Below, piece by piece: positions 55,342 through 64,000 of a DNA stretch of 64,000 nt. The notes under the pieces are model-generated. The model was not told where the DNA came from and did no database searches. It was given only the letters and a program-made list of their open reading frames with translations. The first letter of the stretch is position 1, and each line of letters begins with the position of its first letter. Origin of the DNA: Photobacterium sanctipauli (GTDB lineage Bacteria; Pseudomonadota; Gammaproteobacteria; Enterobacterales; Vibrionaceae). Where the stretch lies: positions 372,001-436,000 of the forward strand of contig NZ_PYMA01000001.1 of NCBI RefSeq assembly GCF_003026495.1. Direction: 5' to 3'. Both the position numbers and the translations under genes were made by a program.

Positions 55342-55446
55342 TTTCATTCCCTGCTGGCCATCAACTATTATTCTAAATATAGATAAGAGAGTTAGATTAC
55401 AGCGATAATGAGTAAATAAATGTCGATGTGATCGAGAAATACGAAA

Positions 55447-55468
55447 AAAGGCCCATATTTGGGCCTTT
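55447..55468 (-). terminator. Terminator after uxuA
   Basis: Stem AAAGGCCCA / TGGGCCTTT with a 4-nt loop; on the minus strand a TTTT run follows. Confidence 0.82.
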
Positions 55469-55491
55469 CATTAAGTAAGGGCTAGATAGTT

Positions 55492-56676
55492 TTATTTTTT
55501 AAAGAATGATCGCTTTAGCGCCAATTCCAAACCACGTACTTCTGCCAAACCTTTCAAGCGACCGATTGCCGAGTAGCCCGGGTTGGTCTTCTTTTTGAGG
55601 TCATCTAGCATCTGATGGCCGTGGTCTGGGCGCATAGGGATCAAGCGTGTGTTGCCCTCTTGCTCACGTCGTTGCTCTTCTTCCAAAATCGCCATCACAA
55701 CATTGTACATGTCGACATCACCTTCTAGGTGAGCGGCTTCATGGAAGCTTAACTGGTTTTCCTCACGCTGGGTCGAGCGGAGGTGGGTAAAGTAAACGCG
55801 ATCGCCATGCTGCTTGATCATATTAACGAGGTCGTTATCACCACGAACACCGTAAGATCCCGTACACATAGTGATACCGTTCATCTTGCTCGGTACTTCA
55901 TTTGTCAGCCAATCAATATCTTCAATCGTCGATACGATACGTGGCAGACCAAGGATAGGGCGCGGTGGATCATCAGGGTGAACCGCCATTTTAAGTCCAT
56001 TCGCATCGCACGTAGGCATGAGCTCTTTTAAGAAGTAGGCCATGTGCTGACGAAGCTTATCTTTATTAATGCCCGCATAACGGTCTAGCTGAGCTTGGAA
56101 CTCTTCTAGGGTGTAACCTTCTTCGGCGCCCGGCAAACCTGCAATAATATTGCCAGTCAGCTTAGCCACTTCTTGCTCAGACATATTGTTAAAATACGCC
56201 AGTGCTTGTTCTTGCTCTTCAGCCGAATAGTCATTTTCAGCACCAGGGCGCTTAAGGATATGCAATTCAAATGCTGCAAATGCAATTTGGTCAAAGCGAA
56301 GTGCTTTAGAGCCATCCGGCATTTCAAACTCAAGATCGGTTCGCGTCCAATCCAATACCGGCATAAAGTTATAGCAAACCGTATCGATGCCGCACTCAGC
56401 TAGGTTACGAAGTGTTTGCTTGTAATTATCAATCCACTGTTGGTAGTTACCGGTTTGTGTTTTTATTTCTTCATGTACAGGTACACTTTCAACAACAGAC
56501 CAAGTTAATCCTTTCGCTTCAATAATTTCTTTGCGTTTTAGAATTTCTTCTTTCGTCCATACTTCACCATTTGGAATATGGTGTAGAGCATTAACGATAC
56601 CTGTTGCACCAGCCTGACGAATATCATCAAGAGAAACAGGATCATTTGGGCCATACCAGCGCCAGGTTTGTTCCAT
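55492..56676 (-). CDS. uxuA: Mannonate dehydratase
   Basis: A 394-aa TIM-barrel enzyme converting D-mannonate to 2-keto-3-deoxygluconate in glucuronate breakdown. It begins [20 protein letters not shown] and has [14 protein letters not shown] and [13 protein letters not shown], strongly conserved in UxuA. ATG at 56676 has AAGGTG upstream. It follows uxuR on the same strand after 140 bp. Confidence 0.93.
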   Translation of the reverse strand: MEQTWRWYGPNDPVSLDDIRQAGATGIVNALHHIPNGEVWTKEEILKRKEIIEAKGLTWSVVESVPVHEEIKTQTGNYQQWIDNYKQTLRNLAECGIDTVCYNFMPVLDWTRTDLEFEMPDGSKALRFDQIAFAAFELHILKRPGAENDYSAEEQEQALAYFNNMSEQEVAKLTGNIIAGLPGAEEGYTLEEFQAQLDRYAGINKDKLRQHMAYFLKELMPTCDANGLKMAVHPDDPPRPILGLPRIVSTIEDIDWLTNEVPSKMNGITMCTGSYGVRGDNDLVNMIKQHGDRVYFTHLRSTQREENQLSFHEAAHLEGDVDMYNVVMAILEEEQRREQEGNTRLIPMRPDHGHQMLDDLKKKTNPGYSAIGRLKGLAEVRGLELALKRSFFKK

Positions 56677-56816
56677 GACAATCACCTTAATATAGACATA
56701 CCTAACCCGCTTGAATTAAATCAAGTTAGATACTTAAATCGACTTTAAAAATACAGCTTAATATTTACTGTAGAGAAAGTGGCCAATAAAAATATATTGG
56801 CCATCGATATTGCGGT

Positions 56817-57602
56817 TTATTTTTCCCCTAAGAGAACAACCGGATTCGAACTGAATAAATAACCATCAAAGTTCGGATCATCAATATCAGAAAGTTCTAA
56901 TAATCGTTGCTTTACATTTTCAAGGTGTTGCCACATAGCGTTTTTAGCCGCAATCGGATCCTTCCTCTGCATGGCAGCTAGGATTCGAGCGTGATCTTCC
57001 AGCCACTCCTCGCGGTAAGCCATATCATTAATATGAGTATGAAGCTTTTTCCACATCGGGCTTTGCTCACGGCGATCCCAGGAATGCTTAAGCATATCTA
57101 CCAAGACAGAGTTTTGTGTTGCTTCGGCAATGCAAAGGTGGAATTGTTCGTCACCGGTGCAGTTCTCAGAACCGCTCGCGATTTCATTTCGTTCCAGCTC
57201 CAATGCAGCGCGCATTTTTACGATATCACTTGGCGTCACCTGAATTGCAGCAAACTCAGCAATATTGCTTTCCAGCAACTGCCTTGCTTGCAGCATTTCA
57301 AATGGGCCGGCATCATCGCTAATCACGTTTTCGCGGCTATTAGGATGGCTCGGAATATTGAGCACATACACGCCAGAGCCTTTTTTCACCTCTACCAAAT
57401 TTTCCAACTCAAGCATAATGATCGCTTCGCGCACAACCGTTCGGCTGACGTTCAATCGCTCTGCGATGTCACGCTCAGGCGGCAGACGGTCACCGACTTG
57501 ATATCGGCCGTCAATTAGCTCTTGTCTTAGTATCAACCCTAACTCTTGATAAGGTCGTTTCGGTTCAAAAGGCATCATGATGATATTGTCACTATATTCC
57601 AT
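56817..57602 (-). CDS. uxuR: GntR/FCD regulator of hexuronate genes, UxuR-like
   Basis: A 261-aa regulator with a GntR winged helix (residues 15-85: RPYQELGLILRQEL, RLPPERDIAERLNVSRTVVREA) and an all-helical FCD ligand domain. The N-terminal half closely resembles UxuR of E. coli. It lies between dctP and uxuA, and a 20-bp palindrome of the UxuR/ExuR type lies 22 bp before its start, suggesting autoregulation. Alternative ATGs at codons 9 and 10 exist. Confidence 0.87.
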   Translation of the reverse strand: MEYSDNIIMMPFEPKRPYQELGLILRQELIDGRYQVGDRLPPERDIAERLNVSRTVVREAIIMLELENLVEVKKGSGVYVLNIPSHPNSRENVISDDAGPFEMLQARQLLESNIAEFAAIQVTPSDIVKMRAALELERNEIASGSENCTGDEQFHLCIAEATQNSVLVDMLKHSWDRREQSPMWKKLHTHINDMAYREEWLEDHARILAAMQRKDPIAAKNAMWQHLENVKQRLLELSDIDDPNFDGYLFSSNPVVLLGEK

Positions 57603-57623
57603 TGCATTCTTACGCCATCATAA

Positions 57624-57643
57624 TGACCAATTATAATTGGTCA
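57624..57643. promoter_or_regulatory. UxuR-type operator before uxuR
   Basis: TGACCAATTATAATTGGTCA is a perfect 20-bp palindrome and contains the ATTGGT / ACCAAT arms seen between dctP and dctQ. Confidence 0.65.
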
Positions 57644-57706
57644 ACCTCTATGTCTCAAAGTGTGGCAACACTCTGTTTTACTTGTTTTTCTCTTGAGCGT
57701 TATCGC

Positions 57707-58690
57707 TTATTGTACCGCTTTGATGCGCTCTACAATTTCACTTAGCTCTGGGTTCGTTTTCTCTAGCTCGTCATACATAGGCTGAACAGCTTCGACGAAT
57801 GCTGTTTTGTTTGGCTTAACGAACTCAACACCCATTTTTTCAGCCTTCGCACGTTCTTCCGCTTCTGACTCAGCCCATAGCTTTTTCATCAGTTCCATCG
57901 AGCTATCCGCTGCAGTTTTCAGTGCGTCTTTATGCTCGTCAGATAGTGCATCGTAAGCCTTCGTTGAAATCACAAGAACATCAGGCACCATGGTGTGCTC
58001 GTCCAGGCTGAAGTACTTAGATACTTCGCTATGGCGGCTTAGGCTGAATGACGGAATGTTGTTTTCTGCTGCATCAACAACGCCTTGCTGAAGTGCTGTA
58101 TATAGCTCACCGTAAGCCAATGGTGTTGGGCTACCACCCAATGCGTTCACCATTGCGATAGCAGATGGGCTTGGCTGAACACGGATTTTCAGGCCTTTTA
58201 GATCTTCAGGCGTGTTAATTGGTTTCGATGTGTAGAAGCTACGTGCACCTGCATCGTAGTAAGTTACACCAATGAAGCCGCTGTCGCGTGAAGACGCTAG
58301 GATCTCTTCGCCCACTTCACCTTCCTTAACATTGTAGTAGTGTGACTTATCACGGAAAAGGTATGGAAGGTTAAAGGCTGCGTATGCTGGCGCAAACGCT
58401 TCTAGTTCTGCCGCATTGGTTTTCACCATTTCTAGTGCGCCATTCTGCATTAGCTCCATCGACTCACGCTGAGTACCAAGCTGTGCATCAGGGTAAATAC
58501 GGATACGCACTTCACCATCAGTCAGTTTACGTACTTCTTTCGCCATGTGATCCATTGCTTGATGTACCGCATGGTCACGTGGGTGGTTGTGGCTTAATTT
58601 GAATGTCGTTGCTGCATAAACAGAAGCTGTTGCACCAAAGGTTAAAGCTGCGCCGATTACTGCTGTTAACACATTTTTGCGTGTCATCAT
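57707..58690 (-). CDS. TRAP transporter solute-binding protein, probably for uronate
   Basis: A 327-aa DctP-family periplasmic protein with signal peptide (about 1-26, TASVYAATT) and family segments LSHNHPRDHAVHQA, LKGLKIRVQPSPSAIAMVNALGGSPTPLAYGELYTALQQGVVDAAEN split over residues 150-195. The arginine in KIRVQ is the usual carboxylate contact, fitting an acid-sugar ligand. The start at 58690 has GGAG upstream. It is divergent from its membrane partners dctQ and dctM, an uncommon layout. Confidence 0.88.
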   Translation of the reverse strand: MMTRKNVLTAVIGAALTFGATASVYAATTFKLSHNHPRDHAVHQAMDHMAKEVRKLTDGEVRIRIYPDAQLGTQRESMELMQNGALEMVKTNAAELEAFAPAYAAFNLPYLFRDKSHYYNVKEGEVGEEILASSRDSGFIGVTYYDAGARSFYTSKPINTPEDLKGLKIRVQPSPSAIAMVNALGGSPTPLAYGELYTALQQGVVDAAENNIPSFSLSRHSEVSKYFSLDEHTMVPDVLVISTKAYDALSDEHKDALKTAADSSMELMKKLWAESEAEERAKAEKMGVEFVKPNKTAFVEAVQPMYDELEKTNPELSEIVERIKAVQ

Positions 58691-58827
58691 TATTGTTATC
58701 TCCGTGAGATTGGTAATCCATTTATGTAGGGTATGTTTGCTTACGGGGCCAATATTGTCGCCAATCGAACAAATCGTCAAACCCAAAAGTCAAATTGGTT
58801 GACCCAAATCACAATAACCACCCTATA

Positions 58828-58841
58828 ATTGGTCAACCAAT
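58828..58841. promoter_or_regulatory. UxuR-type operator
   Basis: ATTGGTCAACCAAT has perfect 6-bp arms around CA, similar to known E. coli UxuR/ExuR sites. Confidence 0.7.
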
Positions 58842-58846
58842 ACAAG

Positions 58847-58862
58847 TGTGATGTCCCTCACA
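58847..58862. promoter_or_regulatory. CRP site, perfect core
   Basis: TGTGATGTCCCTCACA matches TGTGA-N6-TCACA at all ten fixed bases. It lies next to a UxuR dyad, as expected for cAMP-activated sugar-acid genes. Confidence 0.8.
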
Positions 58863-58942
58863 TGACTTTTCATACCCCTTTCTTATAATCCCAACCAGAA
58901 ATAAGCGTCTGTCCCCATAGAAAGCATTAATACTTTCTTACA

Positions 58943-58954
58943 TTGGTTAACCAA
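58943..58954. promoter_or_regulatory. UxuR-type operator near dctQ
   Basis: TTGGTTAACCAA is a perfect 12-bp palindrome 35 bp before the dctQ start, in a position to block transcription. Confidence 0.65.
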
Positions 58955-58989
58955 ACCTAACGGACGCTTCACATTGAAAGGAACTGAAG

Positions 58990-59502
58990 ATGAACAAACT
59001 GGTTGGTTATATCAATAGAGGGTTGGCGGTATTCACTGTTTCACTCTCTACTTTCTTGGTTTTCTGTGTGATCTGGCAGGTGATCTCCCGCTATGTGATT
59101 GGTAAACCAAGTACTATTACCGATGAACTTGCCCGCTACCTCTTTATGTGGGTTGCCTTGATTGGCGCCGCCTACACTACCGGCTTGAAGCGCCACCTTG
59201 CTATCGACCTACTAACAATGAAGCTAAGTGGCAAGCGTAAGCTAATCAACGAAATCATTATCCAGATGGCCATCGCCACCTTTGCTTTTGTGGTACTGGT
59301 TTACGGCGGTAGTAACCTCGCCATCAAAACATTGGCTACCGGACAGGTAACACCGGCCCTTGGATTGGAAATGGGTTACATCTATTTCTGTCTACCAATT
59401 AGCGGTGCCTTAATGATCTTCTACTCCTTTGTTTTCGCTGCTGAAAAAATTGGCCAACTCATTTCTGGCAACATCCCGACATCTGAAGCCCAACAGAATT
59501 AA
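58990..59502 (+). CDS. TRAP transporter small membrane subunit
   Basis: A 170-aa DctQ-family protein with four hydrophobic helices and the family segment DELARYLFMWVALIGAAYTTGLKRH. It pairs with the DctM protein 20 bp downstream. AAAGGAAC precedes the ATG. Confidence 0.88.
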   Translation: MNKLVGYINRGLAVFTVSLSTFLVFCVIWQVISRYVIGKPSTITDELARYLFMWVALIGAAYTTGLKRHLAIDLLTMKLSGKRKLINEIIIQMAIATFAFVVLVYGGSNLAIKTLATGQVTPALGLEMGYIYFCLPISGALMIFYSFVFAAEKIGQLISGNIPTSEAQQN

Positions 59503-59522
59503 TTTTATAAAGGACTACAACT

Positions 59523-60824
59523 ATGGAATGGCAAGTCATTCTCACTCTATTTGGTAGCTTTGCAGTTCTCCTGACTTTGGGGATCCCTGTTTCTTTTGCT
59601 ATCGGTCTTTCATCGCTTGCAACTATCATGATGAGCCTGCCGCTTGAGCCCGCGATTGCCGTGGTTGCCCAACGTATGGCAGCAGGCCTTGATAACTTTG
59701 CCCTACTCGCTATCCCGTTCTTTATTTTGGCGGGTAACATCATGAACCAAGGCGGTATTGCAATTCGTCTGATCAACTTTGCCAAAGTACTGGGTGGCCG
59801 CCTGCCTGGCTCCCTTGCGCACGTAAACGTGATGGCAAATATGATGTTCGGCTCGATTTCTGGCTCTGCGGTTGCATCGGCAGCGGCGGTAGGTGGCACC
59901 ATGTCACCACTACAAAAGAAGGACGGCTACGACGAGCACTTCTCGGCTGCCGTTAACATCACTTCATGCCCAACAGGCCTGTTGATCCCGCCAAGTAACA
60001 CCCTGATCGTATTCTCTTTGGTCTCTGGCGGTACTTCAATTGCAGCCTTGTTCTTGGGTGGCTACATCCCAGGTATTATCATGGGCCTGAGCTTAATGTG
60101 TGTGGCAGGTTTCATCGCCAAACGCCGTGGCTACCCGCTTGCACCTAAGCCGACGTTGGCTGAGGTGTGGGATACATTGATCAAAGCTCTGCCATCACTG
60201 ATGCTTATCGTGATCATCATGGGCGGTATCATCGGTGGTATCTTCACCGCAACCGAAGCATCGGCCATTGCGGTTGTCTACACCTTTATACTCGCGGTAT
60301 TGGTTTACCGTGAAGTGAAGTTCCGCGATCTACCGAAAATCATCTTGGAATCAGCCGTAACGACTTCAATCGTACTGCTTCTGGTTGGTGCTTCTATGGG
60401 GATGTCTTGGGCGATGGCCAATGCCGATATCCCTTACATGATTGCGGACGCGCTACTTGCAGTATCTGAAAACCCGCTAGTTATCCTACTGATCATCAAC
60501 TTGATTCTATTGATTGTTGGTATCTTCATGGATATGACTCCAGCGGTTCTGATCTTTACCCCAATCTTCTTGCCAATCGCGCTTGACCTAGGTATCGACC
60601 CAGTTCACTTCGGCATCATGATGACCTTCAACTTGGCTATCGGTATCTGTACACCGCCTGTAGGTAGTGCGCTATTTATCGGCTGTTCAGTCGCGAAGGT
60701 TTCAATCGACAAGATCATCAAACCACTACTGCCATTCTATGCGGCGCTCATTGCTGCTCTACTGGCTGTAACCTTTATTCCTCAGCTAAGCCTGTTCCTA
60801 CCGGGCCTAGTACTAGGTTACTAA
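59523..60824 (+). CDS. TRAP transporter large membrane subunit
   Basis: A 433-aa DctM-family sodium-driven permease with about twelve helices. Family segments are NMMFGSISGSAVASAAAVGG, PSNTLIVFS and MTFNLAIGICTPPVGSALFIG. AAAGGA precedes the ATG. With the binding protein and the small subunit it should import a hexuronate, given the uxu/uxa genes that follow. Confidence 0.9.
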   Translation: MEWQVILTLFGSFAVLLTLGIPVSFAIGLSSLATIMMSLPLEPAIAVVAQRMAAGLDNFALLAIPFFILAGNIMNQGGIAIRLINFAKVLGGRLPGSLAHVNVMANMMFGSISGSAVASAAAVGGTMSPLQKKDGYDEHFSAAVNITSCPTGLLIPPSNTLIVFSLVSGGTSIAALFLGGYIPGIIMGLSLMCVAGFIAKRRGYPLAPKPTLAEVWDTLIKALPSLMLIVIIMGGIIGGIFTATEASAIAVVYTFILAVLVYREVKFRDLPKIILESAVTTSIVLLLVGASMGMSWAMANADIPYMIADALLAVSENPLVILLIINLILLIVGIFMDMTPAVLIFTPIFLPIALDLGIDPVHFGIMMTFNLAIGICTPPVGSALFIGCSVAKVSIDKIIKPLLPFYAALIAALLAVTFIPQLSLFLPGLVLGY

Positions 60825-60867
60825 TTCAGATTTTGGCAACACATTAAAAACACAATGATTTCACCCG

Positions 60868-60887
60868 CCGCCAGCTTATGCTGGCGG
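60868..60887 (+). other. Intercistronic hairpin between dctM-like gene and uxuB
   Basis: Stem CCGCCAGC / GCTGGCGG with loop TTAT and no T-run. Likely affects message stability, not termination. Confidence 0.55.
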
Positions 60888-60903
60888 ACTCAAGGACACG
60901 ACA

Positions 60904-62367
60904 ATGGATAATATTGCAAACGCAAACCTCAACCCTCAAGTCATTCGCCCACAGTACGATCGCAAAGCGCTACAGAGCCGTATCGTCCACCTAGGCTTTG
61001 GCGCCTTCCACCGTGCACACCAAGCCCTGTTTACCAATGAGATGCTGGAGAAAACGGGTAGCAACTGGGGTATTTGCGAAATTAACCTGTTTGGTGGTGA
61101 AGCGCTGATCAACCAGCTGCGCGAGCAAGACCACCTATATACGGTGGCTGAGAAAGGTGCACAAAGCACCGCAGTTAAAATGATTGGCTCAGTCACGGAG
61201 TCGCTTCACCCTAACTTTGACGGTAAAGAAGCGATCCTGAGTAAAATGGCCGAAGAGCAAGTCGCTATTGTATCGATGACCATTACCGAGAAAGGCTACT
61301 GTGCCGACCCAGCAACAGGCCGCCTAGACAAAAACAATCCGCTAATCAAAGCAGATTTGGCCAACCCTCGCGAGCCAGATTCAGCCATTGGTTACATCGT
61401 TGAAGCATTGCGCATCCGCCGAGAGCTAAGCATCAAGCCATTCACCGTTATGTCGTGCGATAACGTACAGGAAAACGGCCACGTTGCACGTGCGGCGGTT
61501 CTTGACTTCGCTAGCCTAGTCGACCAAGAGCTAGCAAGCTGGATTGAAGCCAATGTCACTTTCCCGTGCACTATGGTTGACCGTATTGTACCGGCGGCAA
61601 CGGCTGAAACCCTGGCGGAAATTACCGAATTAGTCGGCATTGAAGACCCATGCGGCATTGCTTGCGAACCATTCCGCCAGTGGGTAATTGAAGACAACTT
61701 TGTGAACGGCCGCCCTGAGTGGGATGTGGCGGGCGCTGAGTTTGTTGAAGACGTTGTGCCGTTTGAAGAAATGAAGCTTCGTATGCTTAACGGCAGCCAC
61801 TCATTTCTTGCTTACCTAGGCTACCTTGGTGGTTACCCGCATATCTCCGATACCATGACCAATGAGCACTACCGCCAAGCCGCTTTCGATATGATGATGA
61901 AAGCACAGGCACCGACCCTTACCATGCCAGAAGGTACTGACTTAGAAGGGTATGCCAAACTGCTTATCGACCGTTTCACCAACCCAAGCCTGAAGCACCA
62001 AACGTGGCAGATCGCAATGGATGGCAGCCAGAAGATTCCACAGCGTATGGGCGGCTCGCTACGTCATCACCTTGCCAACGGCAGTGATTACAAATGGCTA
62101 GCGATGGGCATTGCAGGATGGATGAGATACATCAGCGCACAGGACGAGAAAGGCGACGCTATTGATGTCAGAGACCCTATGGTTGACCAGTTCAAAGCCA
62201 TTTACAAAGAACACGGTATCAACCCTACCGCCGTTAGAGCTTTGCTGGGTATTGAATCCATCTTCGGGACCGATCTGATTGAAAATGAAAGCTTTATCAA
62301 TGAAGTGACTAACGCTTATCAGTTGATCATCACCAAGGGTGCCCGCGCTGCCGTTGCATCTCTGTAA
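60904..62367 (+). CDS. uxuB: Fructuronate reductase
   Basis: A 487-aa NAD-dependent long-chain dehydrogenase of the mannitol dehydrogenase family that reduces D-fructuronate to D-mannonate. It has HLGFGAFHRAHQALFT near residue 30, TMVDRIVPAAT, and the catalytic-region segment KLRMLNGSHSFLAYLG. AAGGA lies before the ATG. Length and start match UxuB better than tagaturonate reductase. Confidence 0.9.
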   Translation: MDNIANANLNPQVIRPQYDRKALQSRIVHLGFGAFHRAHQALFTNEMLEKTGSNWGICEINLFGGEALINQLREQDHLYTVAEKGAQSTAVKMIGSVTESLHPNFDGKEAILSKMAEEQVAIVSMTITEKGYCADPATGRLDKNNPLIKADLANPREPDSAIGYIVEALRIRRELSIKPFTVMSCDNVQENGHVARAAVLDFASLVDQELASWIEANVTFPCTMVDRIVPAATAETLAEITELVGIEDPCGIACEPFRQWVIEDNFVNGRPEWDVAGAEFVEDVVPFEEMKLRMLNGSHSFLAYLGYLGGYPHISDTMTNEHYRQAAFDMMMKAQAPTLTMPEGTDLEGYAKLLIDRFTNPSLKHQTWQIAMDGSQKIPQRMGGSLRHHLANGSDYKWLAMGIAGWMRYISAQDEKGDAIDVRDPMVDQFKAIYKEHGINPTAVRALLGIESIFGTDLIENESFINEVTNAYQLIITKGARAAVASL

Positions 62368-62391
62368 TTCGTCTTCTTGTCATCAATTCTT

Positions 62392-62420
62392 CCCTCTGAA
62401 TGCTGTGCGTTTTCAGAGGG
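62392..62420 (+). other. Intercistronic hairpin between uxuB and uxaC
   Basis: Stem CCCTCTGAA / TTCAGAGGG with an 11-nt loop in the 69-bp gap; no T-run. Confidence 0.5.
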
Positions 62421-62436
62421 GAAACCGGAGTTAAAA

Positions 62437-63867
62437 ATGAAAACATTCTTGTGTGACGATTTCCTACTGACCAACGATATCGCTCGTCAGCTATACCATG
62501 ACTTTGCCAAAGACATGCCCATTTATGACTACCACTGCCACCTCAACCCACAAGAAGTAGCAGAAAACCGCCGTTTCGATAACATCGGCCAAATGTGGCT
62601 TGAAGGCGACCACTATAAGTGGCGTGGTATGCGTGCAGCGGGCATCCAAGAAGCCCTTATTACCGGGAAATCTACATCAGACTTCCACAAGTACATGGCT
62701 TGGGCCAAAACCGTACCGCAAACCCTTGGCAACCCGCTATACCATTGGACCCACCTTGAGCTTCGCCGTCCTTTTGGGATCACCGGTAAACTATTTGGCC
62801 CTAAAACAGCAGAAGACATCTGGCACGAGTGTAATGAGATGTTAGCAAGCCCTGAGTTTTCAGCTCGTGGCATCATGAAGCAAATGAACGTGGTCATGGC
62901 CGGTACGACAGATGATCCAATCCATACCCTGGAACACCACAAGGCAATTGCCGAAGATGAGAGCTGTGATATCGAGGTTGCGCCTAGCTGGCGACCTGAC
63001 CGTGCCTTCAAGATCGAGTTAGATGGCTTTGCTGAATACATGCAGCTTCTTGGCGAAACGGCAGATGTAAATATCAGCCGCTTCGACGATCTGCTAACCG
63101 CCCTTGACCGCCGCCTTGATCACTTTGCCGCCCACGGCTGTCGCGCTGCTGACCACGGCATCGAAATTGTACGCTACGGTAAGATCCCGGCAGAATCAGA
63201 GCTGGATAATATGCTAGCCCGTCGATTGGCTGGTGAAGTTCTGTCCGAAGACGAGATCGATCAATTCAGCACTGCCGTTCAAGTATGGCTTGGCAAGCAA
63301 TACGCCAAGCGCGGTTGGGTCATGCAATTGCACATTGGCGCCCAGCGCAATAACAGTACTCGCATGTTCCAGCTGCTCGGCCCTGATAGTGGCTTTGACT
63401 CAATTGGTGATCGTCCATTTGCTTTCCAGCTGGCCTCTCTGCTGAACGACATGGATCTCACCGACGAGCTACCAAAGACAATCTTGTACTGCCTAAACCC
63501 ACGCGATAATGAAATGATGGCGACCATGATTGGTAACTTCCAAGGTGGTGGTGTTGCAGGCAAAATCCAGTTTGGTTCGGGTTGGTGGTTCAACGACCAG
63601 AAAGACGGTATGCAACGCCAGATCGAGCAGTTATCGCAACTTGGCCTGCTTAGCCAATTCGTCGGCATGTTGACTGATTCGCGCAGCTTCCTATCTTATA
63701 CCCGCCACGAGTATTTCCGTCGTATTCTATGTGACATGATTGGTCGCTGGGTGGTTAATGGCGAAGTACCAAACGACATCAATATGCTTGGTAAACTGGT
63801 TCAGGATATCTGCTTCAACAATGCCAAAACCTATTTCAAGCTACCATCTGAAATCGCAGGAGCCTAA
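62437..63867 (+). CDS. uxaC: Glucuronate isomerase
   Basis: A 476-aa amidohydrolase-fold isomerase converting D-glucuronate to D-fructuronate. It has [18 protein letters not shown] near the start, the family segment [17 protein letters not shown], and [20 protein letters not shown] near the end. ATG at 62437 with GGAG upstream is preferred over 62377, which would add 20 residues unlike the family. Confidence 0.93.
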   Translation: MKTFLCDDFLLTNDIARQLYHDFAKDMPIYDYHCHLNPQEVAENRRFDNIGQMWLEGDHYKWRGMRAAGIQEALITGKSTSDFHKYMAWAKTVPQTLGNPLYHWTHLELRRPFGITGKLFGPKTAEDIWHECNEMLASPEFSARGIMKQMNVVMAGTTDDPIHTLEHHKAIAEDESCDIEVAPSWRPDRAFKIELDGFAEYMQLLGETADVNISRFDDLLTALDRRLDHFAAHGCRAADHGIEIVRYGKIPAESELDNMLARRLAGEVLSEDEIDQFSTAVQVWLGKQYAKRGWVMQLHIGAQRNNSTRMFQLLGPDSGFDSIGDRPFAFQLASLLNDMDLTDELPKTILYCLNPRDNEMMATMIGNFQGGGVAGKIQFGSGWWFNDQKDGMQRQIEQLSQLGLLSQFVGMLTDSRSFLSYTRHEYFRRILCDMIGRWVVNGEVPNDINMLGKLVQDICFNNAKTYFKLPSEIAGA

Positions 63868-63870
63868 AGC

Positions 63871-64000
63871 ATGAAGCGTATCGCATTGCTTGGCGAATGC
63901 ATGATTGAGCTCAATGGCGCCCCGTTCGGCGCCATGGAGCAAACTTACGGCGGTGATTCACTCAATACCGCCGTATACCTTGCTCGCTGCGCTGGCCAAT
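63871..64000 (+). CDS. kdgK: 2-Keto-3-deoxygluconate kinase, 5' part
   Basis: The first 43 codons of a PfkB-family sugar kinase, cut by the window edge. MKRIALLGECMIEL and YGGDSLNTAVYLAR match KdgK, which phosphorylates the UxuA product. AGGAG lies upstream and the gene starts 3 bp after uxaC, so it belongs to the same operon. Confidence 0.85.
   Translation, partial: MKRIALLGECMIELNGAPFGAMEQTYGGDSLNTAVYLARCAGQ

Larger units (their letters stand above)
58691..58989. promoter_or_regulatory. Divergent control region of the TRAP/uronate genes
   Basis: It holds UxuR-type dyads at 58828-58841 and 58943-58954, a weaker one near 58794, and a perfect CRP core at 58847-58862. No gene is present. Confidence 0.7.

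Overview
The window looks like a chromosomal segment of a marine gammaproteobacterium of the Vibrionaceae, most likely Photobacterium, Vibrio or a close relative. This rests on gene content and style: a vctPDGC-type catechol siderophore importer, multiple dmsABC operons, PEP-CTERM/PAPST-tailed proteins, a UxuR-type uronate regulon and many fructose-family PTS proteins. No rRNA, tRNA, CRISPR array or recognisable transposase was seen, and genus is inference.

Layout. (1) 1-3163: an AT-rich accessory gene for an outer-membrane lipoprotein with a CHAT/caspase-like domain, lying between two 86-bp direct repeats. (2) 3284-5882: lhgO (L-2-hydroxyglutarate oxidase), a 65-aa unknown ORF and a frameshifted AraC regulator. 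(3) 5952-15119: a TorD-type chaperone divergent from two tandem, nearly identical dmsABC operons, each with an FNR-like box about 90 bp before dmsA. (4) 15339-16055: a PEP-CTERM protein. (5) 16151-35489: a large PTS and alpha-mannosidase island. It holds an EII with domain order A-C-B, a free EIIB, an HPr-EIIA fusion lacking the HPr histidine, an AraC regulator, an EII with order A-B-C, then a leftward set EIIA, EIICB and four GH92 lipoproteins separated by hairpins.

(6) 35686-35730: nine copies of a 5-bp repeat between the mannosidase operon and a Fur-box-controlled vctPDGC-like operon (35892-39534). (7) 39654-44906: a third, divergent dmsABC with its own TorD chaperone and NapF-like ferredoxin, followed by modF (45404-46870). 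(8) 46951-51692: a LacI regulator divergent from an MFS sugar transporter and a 787-aa cytoplasmic protein of unknown function. (9) 51959-55341: a second PEP-CTERM-like protein, a siderophore-interacting reductase behind a perfect dyad, and a chemoreceptor. (10) 55492-64000: a hexuronate regulon with uxuA, uxuR, a TRAP transporter, uxuB, uxaC and the start of kdgK, with UxuR-type dyads and a perfect CRP site between the divergent TRAP genes.

How the genes fit together: surface GH92 enzymes could trim alpha-mannosides and feed Fru-family PTS import; the uronate genes carry glucuronate to KDG and KDG phosphate; the dms/modF genes support anaerobic respiration on S- or N-oxides; the vct and SIP genes import and reduce ferric siderophores. 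Substrates are inferred from family and context.
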